DNA from: Allodiplogaster sudhausi
Lineage: Eukaryota; Nematoda; Chromadorea; Rhabditida; Diplogasteridae
NCBI GenBank assembly: GCA_945643635.1
Contig: CALZFC010000349.1
Span: 3,608,501-3,672,500 of the forward strand
Length of the DNA stretch: 64,000 nt
Direction: 5' to 3'
A model generated the notes under the pieces. That model did no database searches, was not told the DNA's origin, and saw only the letters and a program-made list of their open reading frames with translations. Below are positions 23,370 through 35,364 of this stretch, piece after piece. Within the stretch, counting starts at the first letter, position 1. Every line of letters starts with the position of its first letter. The position numbers were made by a program, and so were the translations under genes.

Positions 23370-26300
23370 CTGTTGTTAAGATATTATAAACACATACTAT
23401 TTATGTATGTGTTTATCGAAAAGCTTCGAATACTGCTCAAAAAATCAAAGGAAGTTCACCTTGAAGTCATCCCATGCTAGGCAGCAACCGATGTTTGCCG
23501 GATTTAGACAAAAAAGGCAAATATCATTTGCAGTGTTAGGTCACCTCCGCCTAATGGAATAAATGATCGTCATGGGCAACACGCTGACGTTTTACAATTT
23601 CATAAACCTCATTTATCATTTATCCAAATCTTAACTTTCAGAACATTTTTTTAAATGAAAATTAATAATCTAGCATGTCGACAAATTTTGTGAAGACATC
23701 ATAATGCGACAAGAATTGGAAGGATTCATGAATTCTTGTCATGGTAAGAACTAGTCCAGCACTTTACTTGCTTGGAAGGCCAGCACGTTGAACTCGGCAC
23801 AAAAAACACTAGTTTCAATGGAGGCGACTGTAAAATTATTATGCTGAAAAGGAATAATCTTCTGTATTGCATTATGAAGTTTACTGTTTGATAATGATTT
23901 GTATGTATGTACGTAATTTGTGGACATGATGACGAAGAATTGTCCACAAGTTCTTTCAAATAGAAGGGCTCGTTGGCGTTTCTATCAGGAACTCACCTGC
24001 TGCAAGGGGAAGACGGTATTTGCGATCCGATTTTCTTGAACTACGCTCTAGAAATCCTTTCAAACCCTACTCAAGCACATTGCTTACTTGAACTATGCAC
24101 AGAACAAAAATCACGAATTTTATGGGCGGTAAATGTAAGATTATTATACTGAAAGTGTCACTTTTAAAATAAATTCGCAAATTTTTTTTTCTTCTTTACA
24201 TACGAATTAGTGTTGACTGTACCCAGGAAGTTACTCGTTTTCGTCAATTTTATCATCATGTTCCTGGATGTTACCCATCTCATCACTTTATGTTGTTACT
24301 CGATCTCTAAATAGTTCCTCGGGTGTCACCCCGCTCTCTCCGGGTGCTACTCATATCCTTTTCCTGCTTATCTATTTTTTTCGAGGACTTCATTCTCTGT
24401 ATTTTCACTTGATTTAGTTGCCTTTTCTCTTCAATAATTTCTGTTTGCTTCTTCCTAATTAAAACTGCTAACTCCACTCGTATTCTTCTTTTCTTTCTCA
24501 TTCTTTCTCTCTCTCTCTCCTTCTAGAGGGAAAGTGAGAGATTGAGAGAGAGGGGGATTGGACTGAACCAGTTGTAATAACGCAATTATGTGCAGATATT
24601 CATAATGAGTATATTGTTGTACAACAACCTTGTTTGAAAACTGTAAAACTACAAACTACTATTTCAATACATAAAGGAAAAGTTCTCATCCTGTTGTGTA
24701 ATAGTGTCTTAATAGTATAAATTAGTTTTTCCAAAAGAGTCCTGCTCGAAGTGAGGCGAGAAATAAGATCAGCAAGGAGGCAGCACGATGTAGGCGGCAT
24801 CAAAGTCAGCAACCTATACTCGTAGGATTGCTAAATACATGCGAGTCCTAACAATGAGTTGTGCAACACTCGAAAGGAGGTTGGAGGAGCAATAAAAAAA
24901 GAGTGACTGATGCGACCTAATCTCATCTCTGCATCCTCCATTTTTGCTTAACATAATTTACACATGATGTTGACAATCGTTGGCTTTTTTGCTTAATATT
25001 ATTTTAAGCACTTTATTTAAAAAGTAAAACGAAAATGTATATGTATATAGGTTTCGAACCCGAGACCAAAAAACTTTCAGCCACAAACACTATCCACTTG
25101 GGTACACAACGCTGATGAAGCTTCCAGCTCTGCTACAAGCCATTTCAGAGACGGCAAATCTTTTGTGAAATTTTCGAGGGTTGTAACCATTTCTTGTATT
25201 TCGATTTCGTTGCAAAAATGGACGAGAACCACGCCTCTCGTCATTCTCCGGCGTGGGAAACTCGCTAACGTTATACAATTTCAACAACCTCATTTTTCAT
25301 TTTTCAAAATCTTAAACTTTTTTAACATTTTCTTAATGAAAATTAATAATCTTTCATGTCGAAAAATTTTGTGAAGACATCATAATGCGACAAGAATTAT
25401 AAGGATTCAATAATGCTTGTCACTGTAAGAACTATTCCAGCACTTTACTTGCTTGTAAAGCGAACACGCTGCATACTTAACTTTGGCAGAAAAAAACCAC
25501 TAGTTTAAAATTATTATGCTGCAATCTTGTGAACTGCATATACATAGCTATTTGAGAATCATTTGTATGTACGTAATTTGTAGACATGGTGATGAAGTAG
25601 TGCCCACATGTTCTTACAATGAGAATGGCTCGTGGACGTTTTTATCAGGAACTCGCCTGCTGCAAGGAGAAGATCAAAAAGGACCTGAAAGGAACTTTTA
25701 AACAAAATCCTAGCTTATCCGTGGAATTTTCTTCTCTTTCTCAAGCTCTCTTGGACGTGCACTCATTGTCAGTTACCATAAAACAAAAATTACAACAGCA
25801 TCAATACAACAGATGTACATTGTTCTGTTATTAAGATTTTATAAATACATACTATGTATGCATGTATTTTAGGGTCAGGAAAGCTACAAGAATCAAAGGA
25901 AAATCACCTTGAAATCATCATATGCTAGGCAGCAACCGATGTTTGCCGGATCTAGACAAGCAAAGAATATCATATGCAGTGTTAGGTCACCTCCGCCTTA
26001 TGGAATAAATGCTCGTCATAGGAAACACGTTGACGTTTTATAATTTCAACAACCTCATTTATCATTCATCAAAATCTTAAGCTTTTTAAAAAGTTTGTTT
26101 TATGAAAACTAATAATCTATCATGTTGACAAATTTTGTGAAGACATCATAATGCGACAAGAATTGGAAGGATTCATGAATTCCTGTTACTCCAAGAGCTA
26201 GTCCAGCACTTTACTTGCTTGTAAAGCTAGTACGTTGCATTCTTATACTTGGTATAAAAAATAGTTTCAATGGAGGCGCATGTAAAATTATTATGCTGAA

Positions 26301-27720
26301 ATATTGTGAACTGCCTAAAGTTTACTGTTTGATAATCATTTGTATGTACGTAATTTGTTGGCATGATGACGAAGAATTGCCCACAAGTTCTTACAATGAG
26401 AAGGGCTCGTAGGCGTTTTTATCAGGAATTCGCCTGCTGCAATGAGAAGACGGCATTTGCGATCCGAATTTCTTGAACTACGCATAATTCCGAGCTCAGA
26501 TATCCTTCCAGATCCTGATCGAACAAGTTGCTTTTACGCCTCCTAACGCGGCGAGCCATCTGATTCAAGCCTTCATAGCAAGCGAACAAGGTATTTTCCG
26601 ACTCCCAGACAAGCACCAATCGATTACTCGTATCAAAAAAAGACCTGAAAGGAACTTTTAAACAAAATCCAAGTTTGTCCGTGGCCTTTTCTTCTTTCTT
26701 TCTCAAGTGCTCCCTGTCGTGCAATCACTGTCAGGTTCGCTAATACAAAAGTTACAACAGCAACGACATAACAGATGTACATTGTTCTGTTGTTAAGATT
26801 TCATAAATACATACTATATATGTATGTATTTAACCAAAAGAAAAATGACGATGAAGCTGATCAAAGGAAAGACACCTTGAAAGCATCCCATCCTAGGCTG
26901 CAACCGATGTTTGCCGGATTTAGACGACAAAAAAGGCGAATATCATATGCAGTGCTAGGTCATCTCCGCCTCATGGAATAAATGATCGTCACAGGAAACA
27001 CGTTGATGTTTAACAATTTCAACAACCACATTTATCATTTATCAAAATCTTAAACTTTTAGAAAATATTTTTTTATGAAAATTAATAATCTATCATGTCG
27101 ACAAATTTTGTGAAGACATCATAATGCGACAAGAATTGGAAGGATTCATGAAGAATTGTCCACAAGTTCTTTCAAATAGAAGGGCTCGTTGGCAGTTCTA
27201 TCAAAAACTCACCTACTGCAAGGAGAAGACGGTATTTGCGATCCGATTTTCTTGAACTACGCATAATTCCGAGCTCTAGAAATCCTTCCAGACCCTGATT
27301 GAGCACGTTGCTTACTTGTCCTATGCACACAAAAAAAACCAGAATTTTATGGGCGGTAAATGTAAGATTATTATTCTGAAAAGGACAATCTTGTCACCGT
27401 TAAAAATATATTCGCAATTTTTTTTCTTCTTTAGATACGAATAAGTGTTGACTGTACCCACGAAGTATCATCATATTCCTGGATTTTACCCATCTCATCA
27501 CTTTATGTTGTTATTCGATCTCTAAATAGTTCCTCGGGTGTCACCCCCGCTCTCTCCGGGTGCTACTCATATCCTTTTCCTGCTTATCTATTTTTTTTTG
27601 AGGACTTCATTCTCTTTATTTTCACTTGATTTAGTTGCCTCCTCAATAATTTGTGTCTGCTTCTTCCTCTAATTCAAATTGCTAACTTCAATCTTATCCT
27701 TCTTTTCTCTCTCATTTGAG
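23370..27720. repeat. Tandem array of four related ~0.5-1.1 kb units
   Basis: Ordered word sets repeat: 'aggcagcaaccgatgtttgc' at about 23,480, 25,927 and 26,896; 'gtgaagacatcataatgcga' at about 23,690, 25,370, 26,140 and 27,110; 'tccacaagttctttcaaata' or relatives at about 23,943, 25,600, 26,380 and 27,160; and a distal block (24,040-24,500) repeated at 27,255-27,720. Units are therefore about 23,370-24,500, 25,290-25,830, 25,830-26,790 and 26,790-27,720, with 24,500-25,290 as unrelated spacer. A fragment of the same repeat is at about 36,365-36,450. A 100-residue minus-strand frame at 26,422-26,724 may be a decayed transposon ORF; no domain is recognised. Confidence 0.7.
25040..25115 (-). 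repeat. tRNA-like (SINE-head-like) sequence
   Basis: On minus, 'acccaagtggatagtgtttgt' followed by 'ggtctcgggttcgaaacc' resembles a pol III A box and B box at tRNA spacing. No clean acceptor stem is visible. It is either a tRNA-derived SINE head or a tRNA pseudogene. Confidence 0.4.
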
Positions 27721-28080
27721 AGAGATTGAGGGAGAGGGGTAAGAGAGATTGAGAGAGAGGAAGAAAGAGAAAGATTGCGAGAGAAAGGGTGGGAGAGAGC
27801 GAGAGCGAAAGAGAGGAAGAGAAGGAGGGAGGCAGAGAGCGAGAAAAGAGATGAAGAGAAATAGACAGAGAGAGAAAGGATGAGAAAGCGGAAAGAGTAA
27901 TGATTTCCAATAATATGAACCTACGGGTTCCAAGTTTGTGAGGTACACATTCGGTCTGGCTCACCAAAAGGGGTGGCGTAAATGTCGACGAGTTTGTATA
28001 CGTTTTGATTGAAGACAGCGGCAAGATTGGCTAAATGACAGGTCTAAAAAAACTCATAATTGTATTACTTTCACTTCATA
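27720..28080. repeat. GA-rich tract and spacer
   Basis: A purine-rich tract at 27,718-27,895 is followed by single-copy sequence up to the CAP pseudogene. No gene is seen. Confidence 0.5.
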
Positions 28081-28089
28081 TGGAGGAGA

Positions 28090-28372
28090 GTAACTGGGAG
28101 CGTTCGGCCAGCCAATCCTCTGGAACTCGCTCTCCCACGCGTCACAAGCCATAGCTCCCTTTCCATCCATGCTTAGCTTAAGTAAGGGTTTGCTTCAATC
28201 CAATTCGTTTCTTATGTAGTTCTAAATCCCGGAATGCATAAAAAAGAGAAAGTGATAAAAGAAAGGTTTGGCCAAAGACGAATTAATCATCCTTCGTCGT
28301 TCCAGGAGTATGCTTTGAACTGCAGGAATCAGCATTGACCTGCGCAATCTTGGCCAAGTCGCAATCCCATGT
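28090..28372 (-). pseudogene. CAP/SCP pseudogene, 3' exons
   Basis: The exon from 28,372 down matches CAP exon 3 (WDCDLAK retained) but runs into a stop. About 28,170-28,090 matches CAP exon 4 (ACDAWESEFQ-type peptide and GWPNAP retained). The 5' exons are at 35,364-35,042, on the far side of an inserted fold-back element. Orientation is opposite to the intact gene at 20,677. Confidence 0.75.
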
Positions 28373-29169
28373 CTGAATGAGTACTTACGAGAGCCTGTCT
28401 GAGATATTCGACCACGGCCAGTGCAGAGGGTGGATGGGAACAAAAATATTTTTTGATTTTAATTTCCTTTGTAGGGCTTATGTAGCATCATGAGAGCTTC
28501 CAAAAAAACATTTTTTTCAAAAATTATTTTGAAGGTATAACTACAGTATGCCTTGATTTATCGAAAATATTCGATTGCCCATAAAGTTCGTAAAAGATAA
28601 CCAAACTAAATTTTGAAAGTATCGTTAGATTCGTCATCAACAGGGGCACAAAAAAGCTATAGAAAGGACTTCATAAAAGTTTCATTAAAAGGTCGAAATG
28701 AGCACTTATATTATGGGAATGCGCCATTAGAGTGCCAGGCAATAAAAACTGCGCGATGAGACCATTTCCATTTGATAGAGCGTCATTTGTTACCCCTAGA
28801 AAACTGTCTCTCATGTGGATCCTCCTACGGGAACCTTACAATGTGCGGGGGTGAACACCTCGTAGAGTAATAACCCGCAGAACCAAAAAAGGCTATAAAA
28901 TGCGTTTTGCTCGCTCATTTCAGAAACCAAAGATACCATTGTGTTTATAATTTAGAAATGCATAAAAATGTCATACATAATTTGTTCATACGATTACATT
29001 CTCAATCACTTTTTCGGCAAAAACTGTATATCTGGCTTGCTGGAGAGAGGTTAGCGCATGTAGTCAGAAAACAAAGAAAGACTGTGCCTAAATACGTATG
29101 CCACGTGAAAGCCCAGTCTTTTCTTCGTGTAATATACTATCTTCTTGCCGAATTCATCTACGGGAAAGT

Positions 29170-29259
29170 TTACATATGTATGCTTGAACCGCGCACTCAC
29201 AGTGCGGCTTGCGCGGAAAATCCCCTTTAACCTAGCTATCTGGCTTCATCCGCGATATT
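29170..29259. repeat. LINE target-site duplication, 3'-side copy
   Basis: 90 bp nearly identical (one mismatch seen) to 33,360-33,449. The uninterrupted fold-back right arm (about 34,095-34,190, inverse) contains the sequence once, which shows the pre-insertion state. Confidence 0.85.
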
Positions 29260-29393
29260 TGAATTGAATTTCTTTATCGCATTGACTGGTATAGATCAAA
29301 TATATAAGCAGTATGGGTCCAAATGAAAACGGAGTCAAGCAATTGGAAAATAATAAAGAAAGAGAAAAACAAAAATCAGATACGGAGATTGGC

Positions 29394-32222
29394 TCAGCTA
29401 CTACGAAACGATGAAATTGAAAGGGAAGATACTTGCTGTTCTAATAAGGAGTTCCAATGGTGTACAATACGATAAGAGAGACAAGCATGTCTAGAGCGGA
29501 GAGATCGAAATGGGGGAAGAGAGAGCTTTAAAGAGTGACCTCGAAGATTGGAGGAATAACCGGAGGGCGGGTGGAAAAAGCGAGAGGGATCAATTGGGGT
29601 GAGTTTTCGCATTATCTTAAGTGTAGTAACTAGATCTGTTACTCGTCTGCGCCGTTCAAGAGCTAAGATTCCAAGAGATTTCAAACGCTGATGATAGGGT
29701 AATGGGCTACCTATTCTTCTGAAGATTGATTTAGTATAGCTACGTTGAACTTTTTCGAGCAAATTGATATACATTGTGGAAGAGGGGTTCCAAATCTCAG
29801 ATGAAGCGTCTAATATAGGCAATACATAGATTTTATAAAGACGAGAAAGAATAGAGAGATTTCGAGTTTTGAAAGAGCGTAGAATATAAGCACATCTAGC
29901 TGACGCCTTTCTAACAATTGCACGGATATGATTATGCGGGGAGAGGTCAGAATCGTACGTAATACCGAGGTCTTTAAACGATGAAACGATTGGCAGAGAT
30001 ATACCTCGAATAGAGAATGAGTATTGGGGATGGTTTCCAATTGGCATTACGACAGTCTTATCGAGAGAGATGTTGAGGCCCCATTTACTTGCCCAGGAAT
30101 CTACTGAGTCTAGAGCAGACTGCAAGAGAGATGGGTTATTGTAGGTGAAAAGTTTGACATCATCGGCGTAAATCGTATAATGACAACCAGAAGGGATGCA
30201 GTCATCAATATCATTGATATAAATCAGGAACAGTAGTGGGCCTAGGCATGTACCTTGATTAACACCGCTATTGATGGAATAAGAAGATGACACACTATCA
30301 TTTACAATAACCGACTGCACTCTATTAGAGAGGAATGAATCGAAGAAGCGAAGTAGACTACCTGATATGCCAACTTTAGAAAGCTTAAAGAGGAGGTGCT
30401 GTCGAGGCACTGAATCAAAGGCCTTGCTAAAGTCTATGTACGCAACACTAATGTAGTTATTTGAATCTAGGATGGAGTGCCAATCGTTAAGAGTAGTGAG
30501 TAGAGCATTCGATACAGAATGTTTTGGCCGGAAGCCAAACTGGTAGGGAGAGAGGATCGCATTCTCTTTTAAATAACAAAATATTCTTCGAGCAATCAAG
30601 CGTTCCATAACCTTAGATAGAGAACATGTCAGAGATATGGGGCGATAATTGGTACAATCCTGACGAGAGCCTTTTCGTTTATAAACAGGGCGAATAAGGG
30701 TGTGAGACCAAATAGTGGGGAGAGTGCCATGCATCATCATGCGACTGAAGAGAATAGTGAGGGGACCACTGATGGAATCAGCAGCCATCTTAAGAAATAT
30801 GTATGGGATGCGATCTGGAGAGGTAGAATTACGGCTTGGGAGCTTGGAAAGGGCTCTATGAATTTCGTTGGAAGCAAATTCAACATAATCTAGACTAGAC
30901 AAACTATGTGTAGAAGTATCGATTGGAGGTGGAGGGAGAGAGGGAGAGACACAGAGAGAGTCAAAACACTGCTGAAAAAAATTAGCAAAAGCCTGAGCCT
31001 TATCAGAAGCATTCGTACAGAGACCGGAAGGAGTGCTAATTGGTCCAATCTGGGGATTATCCTTAATACATCCATTAGAATAACGGTAAAATAGTCGCAT
31101 ATTTCCCTTGGAAGAGATTCGATTCTCTAATTGTCTCCTATTGTTGTAAAGGGCCTTCTTAAATTTTCTAGAGGCTTGGAGAAAAGGAGAGAGACCTAGG
31201 GAATGCCTTTGACTGTAAAGACGGTCACAATTTCGCGCTAATCTTTGGACACAGGTGGGGAACTCGGGATGTGATCTAGTTATAATTCGAGATGGGACAA
31301 AGTTATCCATGGCGTAGTGAACTTTTTCTAAAAAGGCCGAATATAGAAGGTCAATATCGCTGATAGAGTTGAACAAAATGGACCAATTGATGGATGACAG
31401 AAATAGATTGACACGTTTCCAATCAGTGTTCTTAAAATCACGTACGACGAAAGATGAAGGAGTGGGGAGAGATGGAAAAGAAGCAGAGAAAGAGACAATC
31501 GAGTGGTCTAGAGAAGGGAGAGGGGGGAGGACATCGCAGTCACCGATAATAGAATTATCGGTCGAAAGAACTAGGTCAAGAAGCGATAACTGTCTTGTAG
31601 GTGAGGCCACATGTTGAGTGAGTGCGTGAGCATAACATAGAGAAAGCAGAGAATCAGAGGACGGAGAGAGAGCGGAAGAGGCAGAGGAGGAGAGAGAATT
31701 GTACGCGTTCCAGTCAATTTCAGGACAGTTAAGATCTCCTACAATGATATGATAAAAATTTCCCATATTCAAGATAGAGTTGTGAATAACATCTAAGCAG
31801 GCATCAAAGTCGCTTAAAGGGCATGAGGGGCTCCTATAAGTGCAGTGAAACACGGTAGTAAACGAGTCAAAAGTAATTGCAACAGAGACTAGTTGGCAGT
31901 AAATGTCAAAGGACATAGAGTGAACTAGATAAGATGCCAAGTAAGATTCTATTAGAATACAGACGCCACCCCCAAAATATATCATATTCTATCAGTTCGA
32001 TAAACATTAAAATTTGAGTTGAGAGAAAGCATTGCGTCGGAAACAGAATCGGGGGTTGCCCAGGTTTCAGTAAGAAAAAGTACGTTAATCTTATGGCGAG
32101 CGCAAAAGTGATCTAGCAAGGGAATTTTTCTACCAACTGATCTAATATTGATAAGAGCACATGATAAGGAAGAACTTTTGGGAAAAGAAGAAGAGCGAAA
32201 AGAGGAGGCTGAATGGGGAGCT
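29394..32222 (-). pseudogene. LINE ORF2: endonuclease and reverse transcriptase, frameshifted
   Basis: The downstream frame (31,985-29,394, 863 codons) starts inside the endonuclease domain (VGDLNCPEIDW near residue 82) and continues with reverse transcriptase: YRPISLTCSLSKVMERL, AYIDFSKAFDSV, GVNQGTCLGPLLFLIYINDI and catalytic YADDVKLF, followed by a thumb and C-terminal region. The first part of the endonuclease (FLTETW motif) is in a different frame between 32,222 and 31,986, the same frame as ORF1 and directly after its TAG stop. A one-base shift near 31,985 therefore breaks ORF2. Nicks target DNA and copies the RNA in the family; this copy is probably inactive. Confidence 0.85.
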
Positions 32223-32224
32223 AC

Positions 32225-33340
32225 CTAGTTAGATATAATGGGGATAGACTGTGGATTTGGCTGACTGCTTGACGGAGAGAGAGCACTCGGGTCTGCCATC
32301 TGCTGCTCTGACGGCGAGCCCGTGGTCGACTCGAGCGCGTTGAACCGGCCCAGCTTGAATCGCCCGTGCTGCTCTCGGCCGTCGTGGCTCCGCTTGCTGG
32401 TGCTGCTGCTGCCTCTGCTTCCACCACGCCGCCGGGTGACTGAGCGGCCACCTCGCGTCGAACTGGAAGCGGTAGGGGGGCGCGGCTGCCCCTCTTGCTG
32501 CTGGCGCCTCTCGAGTGCTGCTCTGCTGCGTGGCGGCAGCTCTCTCGGGTTGCGGAGACGGCAGATGCGTAGATCACGCACGATGAACTCGAGTCGACCA
32601 GCGACTGCATTGCGGCGACCGCAGTCTCGCCTCAGGTCCGCGTCGTACTCGAGCTGTTGTTGGGTGTAGTTCGGCCGGGCATAGATGTGAGGAGTGGTGG
32701 CGATGAGTGGAAGGCAGCGACTCTCTTTGACATGAGAGAGGAAGTGGTCTCGCATCTTCTGATCCGAGAATTGGATCTTCAGCGGCCGGGGACGTGAAGA
32801 GTTCGCCGGGCGAGTGGGCGGATGGCGGTGACACGTGACGCCGACGAGAGTCGAGGCGTCGGGCGAGAGGAGAGGACGGAGAGCTTCAGTCTGCGAGCAG
32901 CGCAGGCTGGAGACGAGAGTGGAGCGGTCACTCTCGGCTGTCTCCTCTTCGCTGTTCTTCTCGTCGAGTCCGATGATAACGGCGCGAGTGGCCTTGTCCC
33001 TGATGAGCGGCTCTGATTCCATTGTGCGTGCCACGGCCGATGCCACGGCGGCGTAGGAGAGAGGGCCAGTAGAGGACGGATGTGACTGGGGGGAGGAGAC
33101 GATGTTCACCAAGCGCTCGGTCAGGCGGTCGAATGACTCGGTAAAGCGAGCCACGCGAAGGGAATTCTGCTCATTCAGCGAGAAGCGGAAGGCATCGAGC
33201 TTCTTGTCGAGAGTGGCGAGGACGGCTTCGGTGACTCGCTCGGCGATGACGCTGACGAGGTCGGGGGATAGAGTTGGGGAGGAGGGTTGATTCTTGGTTT
33301 TGCCCATTTGGTGAGAGAGGCGATGAGAGAGCAGCCACAT
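32225..33340 (-). CDS. LINE ORF1 protein
   Basis: A 371-codon frame, intact. A second Met at about 33,304 (MGKTKNQPSSP) could be the real start. The N-terminal third is helical and amphipathic (LVSVIAERVTEAVLATLDKK), consistent with an oligomerising coiled coil. The middle has an RNA-binding-like segment (PLKIQFSDQKMRDHFLSHVK). The C-terminal part is Arg/Ser/Gly-rich, consistent with RNA binding. ORF1 proteins of this group bind LINE RNA in ribonucleoprotein particles. It ends with a TAG followed directly, in frame, by the ORF2 endonuclease start. Confidence 0.75.
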   Translation of the reverse strand: MWLLSHRLSHQMGKTKNQPSSPTLSPDLVSVIAERVTEAVLATLDKKLDAFRFSLNEQNSLRVARFTESFDRLTERLVNIVSSPQSHPSSTGPLSYAAVASAVARTMESEPLIRDKATRAVIIGLDEKNSEEETAESDRSTLVSSLRCSQTEALRPLLSPDASTLVGVTCHRHPPTRPANSSRPRPLKIQFSDQKMRDHFLSHVKESRCLPLIATTPHIYARPNYTQQQLEYDADLRRDCGRRNAVAGRLEFIVRDLRICRLRNPRELPPRSRAALERRQQQEGQPRPPTASSSTRGGRSVTRRRGGSRGSSSTSKRSHDGREQHGRFKLGRFNALESTTGSPSEQQMADPSALSPSSSQPNPQSIPIISN

Positions 33341-33359
33341 CTCACCTGAGCTGGATGCC

Positions 33360-33449
33360 TTACATATGTATGCTTGAACCGCGCACTCACAGTGCGGCTT
33401 GCGCGGAAAATCCCCTTTAACCTAGCTATCTGGCTTCATTCGCGATATT
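33360..33449. repeat. LINE target-site duplication, 5'-side copy
   Basis: Partner of 29,170-29,259. It begins TTACATATGTATGCTTGAA and ends CGCGATATT. Confidence 0.85.
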
Positions 33450-33677
33450 GGTTGAAGTGGTTCATAGCATCTTATTCACCACGTCCTGACACACAAAAAG
33501 ACGCCGTAGCTATTTTAAATTCTTATATATTCACTATTATTTTCGATACAAACTCTTTTTGCCTCTATGTGCAAGAGACAGAAATGTGGCTGTACTCAGA
33601 ACAATATGGAAGGCTACACTCAAATGACCATTCTATGTGAAAGCCCAGACTTTTTTGTGCAGAATATACTTCTTTAA

Positions 33678-33905
33678 GACAGCCTGTCAGTTTCGCTACG
33701 AATCGAAAAGCAACACAAACTCGAGAAAACACAATGGATATTCACCAATTCACCGCGTTTACCGCGAATATTCACCGTGCGAATTGGAATATTCGAATGA
33801 TGCTCAATTCAAATATTCCAATTCACCCGGCGAATTGGTGAATATCCATTGTGTTTTCTCGAGTTTGTGTTGCTTTTCGATTCGTAGCGAAACTGACAGG
33901 CTGTC
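33678..33905. repeat. Inner palindrome at the fold-back centre
   Basis: A 228-bp palindrome with ends GACAGCCTGTCAG / CTGACAGGCTGTC and TTAA outside both ends. It resembles a small relative of the fold-back family nested at the centre of the larger one. The flanks are also palindromic, so nesting versus original centre cannot be decided from this copy. Confidence 0.6.
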
Positions 33906-35041
33906 TTAAAGAAGTATATTCTGCACAAAAAAGGTTTTTCTTCCATATTTTTCTGAGTACAGCCACATTTCTGTCTCTTGCACATAGAAGCAAAAAGAGT
34001 TTCTGATGAAAATAAAAGTGAAGATCCAAGAATTTAAAATAGCTACGGCGTCTTTTTGTGTGTCAGGACGTGGTGAATAAGATGCTATGAACCACTTCAA
34101 CCAATATCGCGAATGAAGCCAGATAGCTAGGTTAAAGGGGATTTTCCGCGCAAGCCGCACTGTGAGTGCGCGGTTCAAGCATACATATGTAAACTTTCCC
34201 GTAGATGAATTCGGCAAGAAGATAGTATATTACACGAAGAAAAGACTGGGCTTTCACGTGGCATACGTATTTAGGCACAGTCTTTCTTTGTTTTCTGACT
34301 ACATGCGCTAACCTCTCTCCAGCAGGCCAGAAATACAGTTTTTGCCGAAAAAGTGATTGAGAATGTAATCGTATGAACAAATTATGTATGACATTTTTAT
34401 GCATTTCTAAATTATAAACACAATGGTATCTTTGGTTTCTGAAATGAGCGAGAAAAACGCATTTTATAGCCTTTTTTTGTTCTGCGGGTTATTACTCTAC
34501 GAGGTGTATACCCCCGTACATTGTAAGGTTCCCGTAGGAGGGTCCACATGAGAGGCAGTTTTCTAAGGGTAACAAATGACGCTCTATCAAATGGAAATGG
34601 TCTCATCGCGCAGTTTTTACTGCCTGGCACTCTAATGGCGCATTCCCATAGTATAAGTGCTCATTTCACAGTTTTCATGAAACTTTTATGAAATCCTTCC
34701 TATGGTTTTTTTGTGCGCCTTTAGATAACGAATATAACCATACTTTCAAAATTTTGTTTAGTTAACTTTTACTAACTTTATGGCCAATCGAATATTTTCG
34801 ATAAATCGAGGCATACTGTAGTTGTACCTTCAAAATAATTTTTGAAAAAATGTTTTTTTGGAAGCTCTCATGATGCTACATAAGCCCTACAAAGGAAATT
34901 AAAATCAAAAAATATTTTTGTTCCCATCCACATGGTTGAGTATCTCAGACAGGCTCTCTTACAATTCGTATCTGTGAATGAGATAGCAAGCGATCTTTCA
35001 AGAGAAAACGATCTTTCAAGTGCACTTCGGGTGGAACTCAC

Positions 35042-35364
35042 CTAGTGATTAATCGGTGTCTTCGACTTCGGCATCTCCTTGCCTCCCTTCGCGACATAGT
35101 TGCGGAAAAGTCGTCTCGCAACTTGTTGTGCGCAGCGAGAATTGCTTGCGCCTCCGACGTTGGGATTCCACCAGGGCAAGTCTGCGCCGCCGCAGCTAAT
35201 ATCTCGTCTATTTCGGTATTGCGAAATCAACTTAAGAAGAACACTATTTCAATGCAATAATGACTGTCGAAATGGTCTACAATCTAAAAGTTTTATTAGA
35301 TTAATGTTCTGAAAAATTAACCTGCGAAAAGTGAGCCGACGGAAATGAGCAGGTAACCTTGCAT
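35042..35364 (-). pseudogene. CAP/SCP pseudogene, 5' exons
   Basis: 35,364-35,322 is a 43-nt signal-peptide exon (MQGYLLISVGSLFA) identical in length and phase to exon 1 of the gene at 20,677. The exon from 35,195 to 35,042 matches CAP exon 2 up to AHNKLRDDF, then a small deletion shifts the frame, and the exon end also carries an in-frame TAG relative to the intact gene. The downstream intron is occupied by the fold-back element. The upstream sequence retains the promoter block of the intact gene. Confidence 0.8.

Larger units (their letters stand above)
29260..33359 (-). mobile_element. CR1-like non-LTR retrotransposon (LINE), near full length
   Basis: A two-ORF LINE on minus: ORF1 33,340-32,225 and ORF2 ending at 29,394, with a 3' UTR of about 130 bp. 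The 5' UTR is at most about 55 bp, so the 5' end may be slightly truncated. A 90-bp target duplication flanks it. Clade placement (CR1/Jockey superfamily) rests on an apurinic-type endonuclease plus this RT type with an esterase/RRM-less ORF1; it is an inference without a tree. Confidence 0.85.
28389..34958. mobile_element. GAGAGCC fold-back element (split by a LINE), in a CAP pseudogene intron
   Basis: Left end GAGAGCCTGTCTGAGATA at 28,389 and right end TATCTCAGACAGGCTCTC at 34,958, with direct TTAC on both sides (28,385-28,388 and 34,959-34,962). The left arm (28,389-29,259 plus 33,360 onward) is the inverse of the right arm (34,958 back to about 33,840). The centre near 33,790 contains a smaller palindrome. 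A 4.1-kb LINE interrupts the left arm at 29,260-33,359; without it the element is about 2.4 kb. There is no convincing transposase frame, so it is non-autonomous. It sits between exons 2 and 3 of the CAP pseudogene. Confidence 0.85.

Noticed and set aside
32322..33290. Arg/Ser/Leu-rich plus-strand frames across LINE ORF1
   Set aside because: Antisense shadows of GC-rich ORF1 coding sequence.
28907..34404. 107- and 90-codon frames repeated at 28,907 (+) and 34,132 (-)
   Set aside because: They are the same arm sequence of the fold-back element read twice; no recognisable protein.
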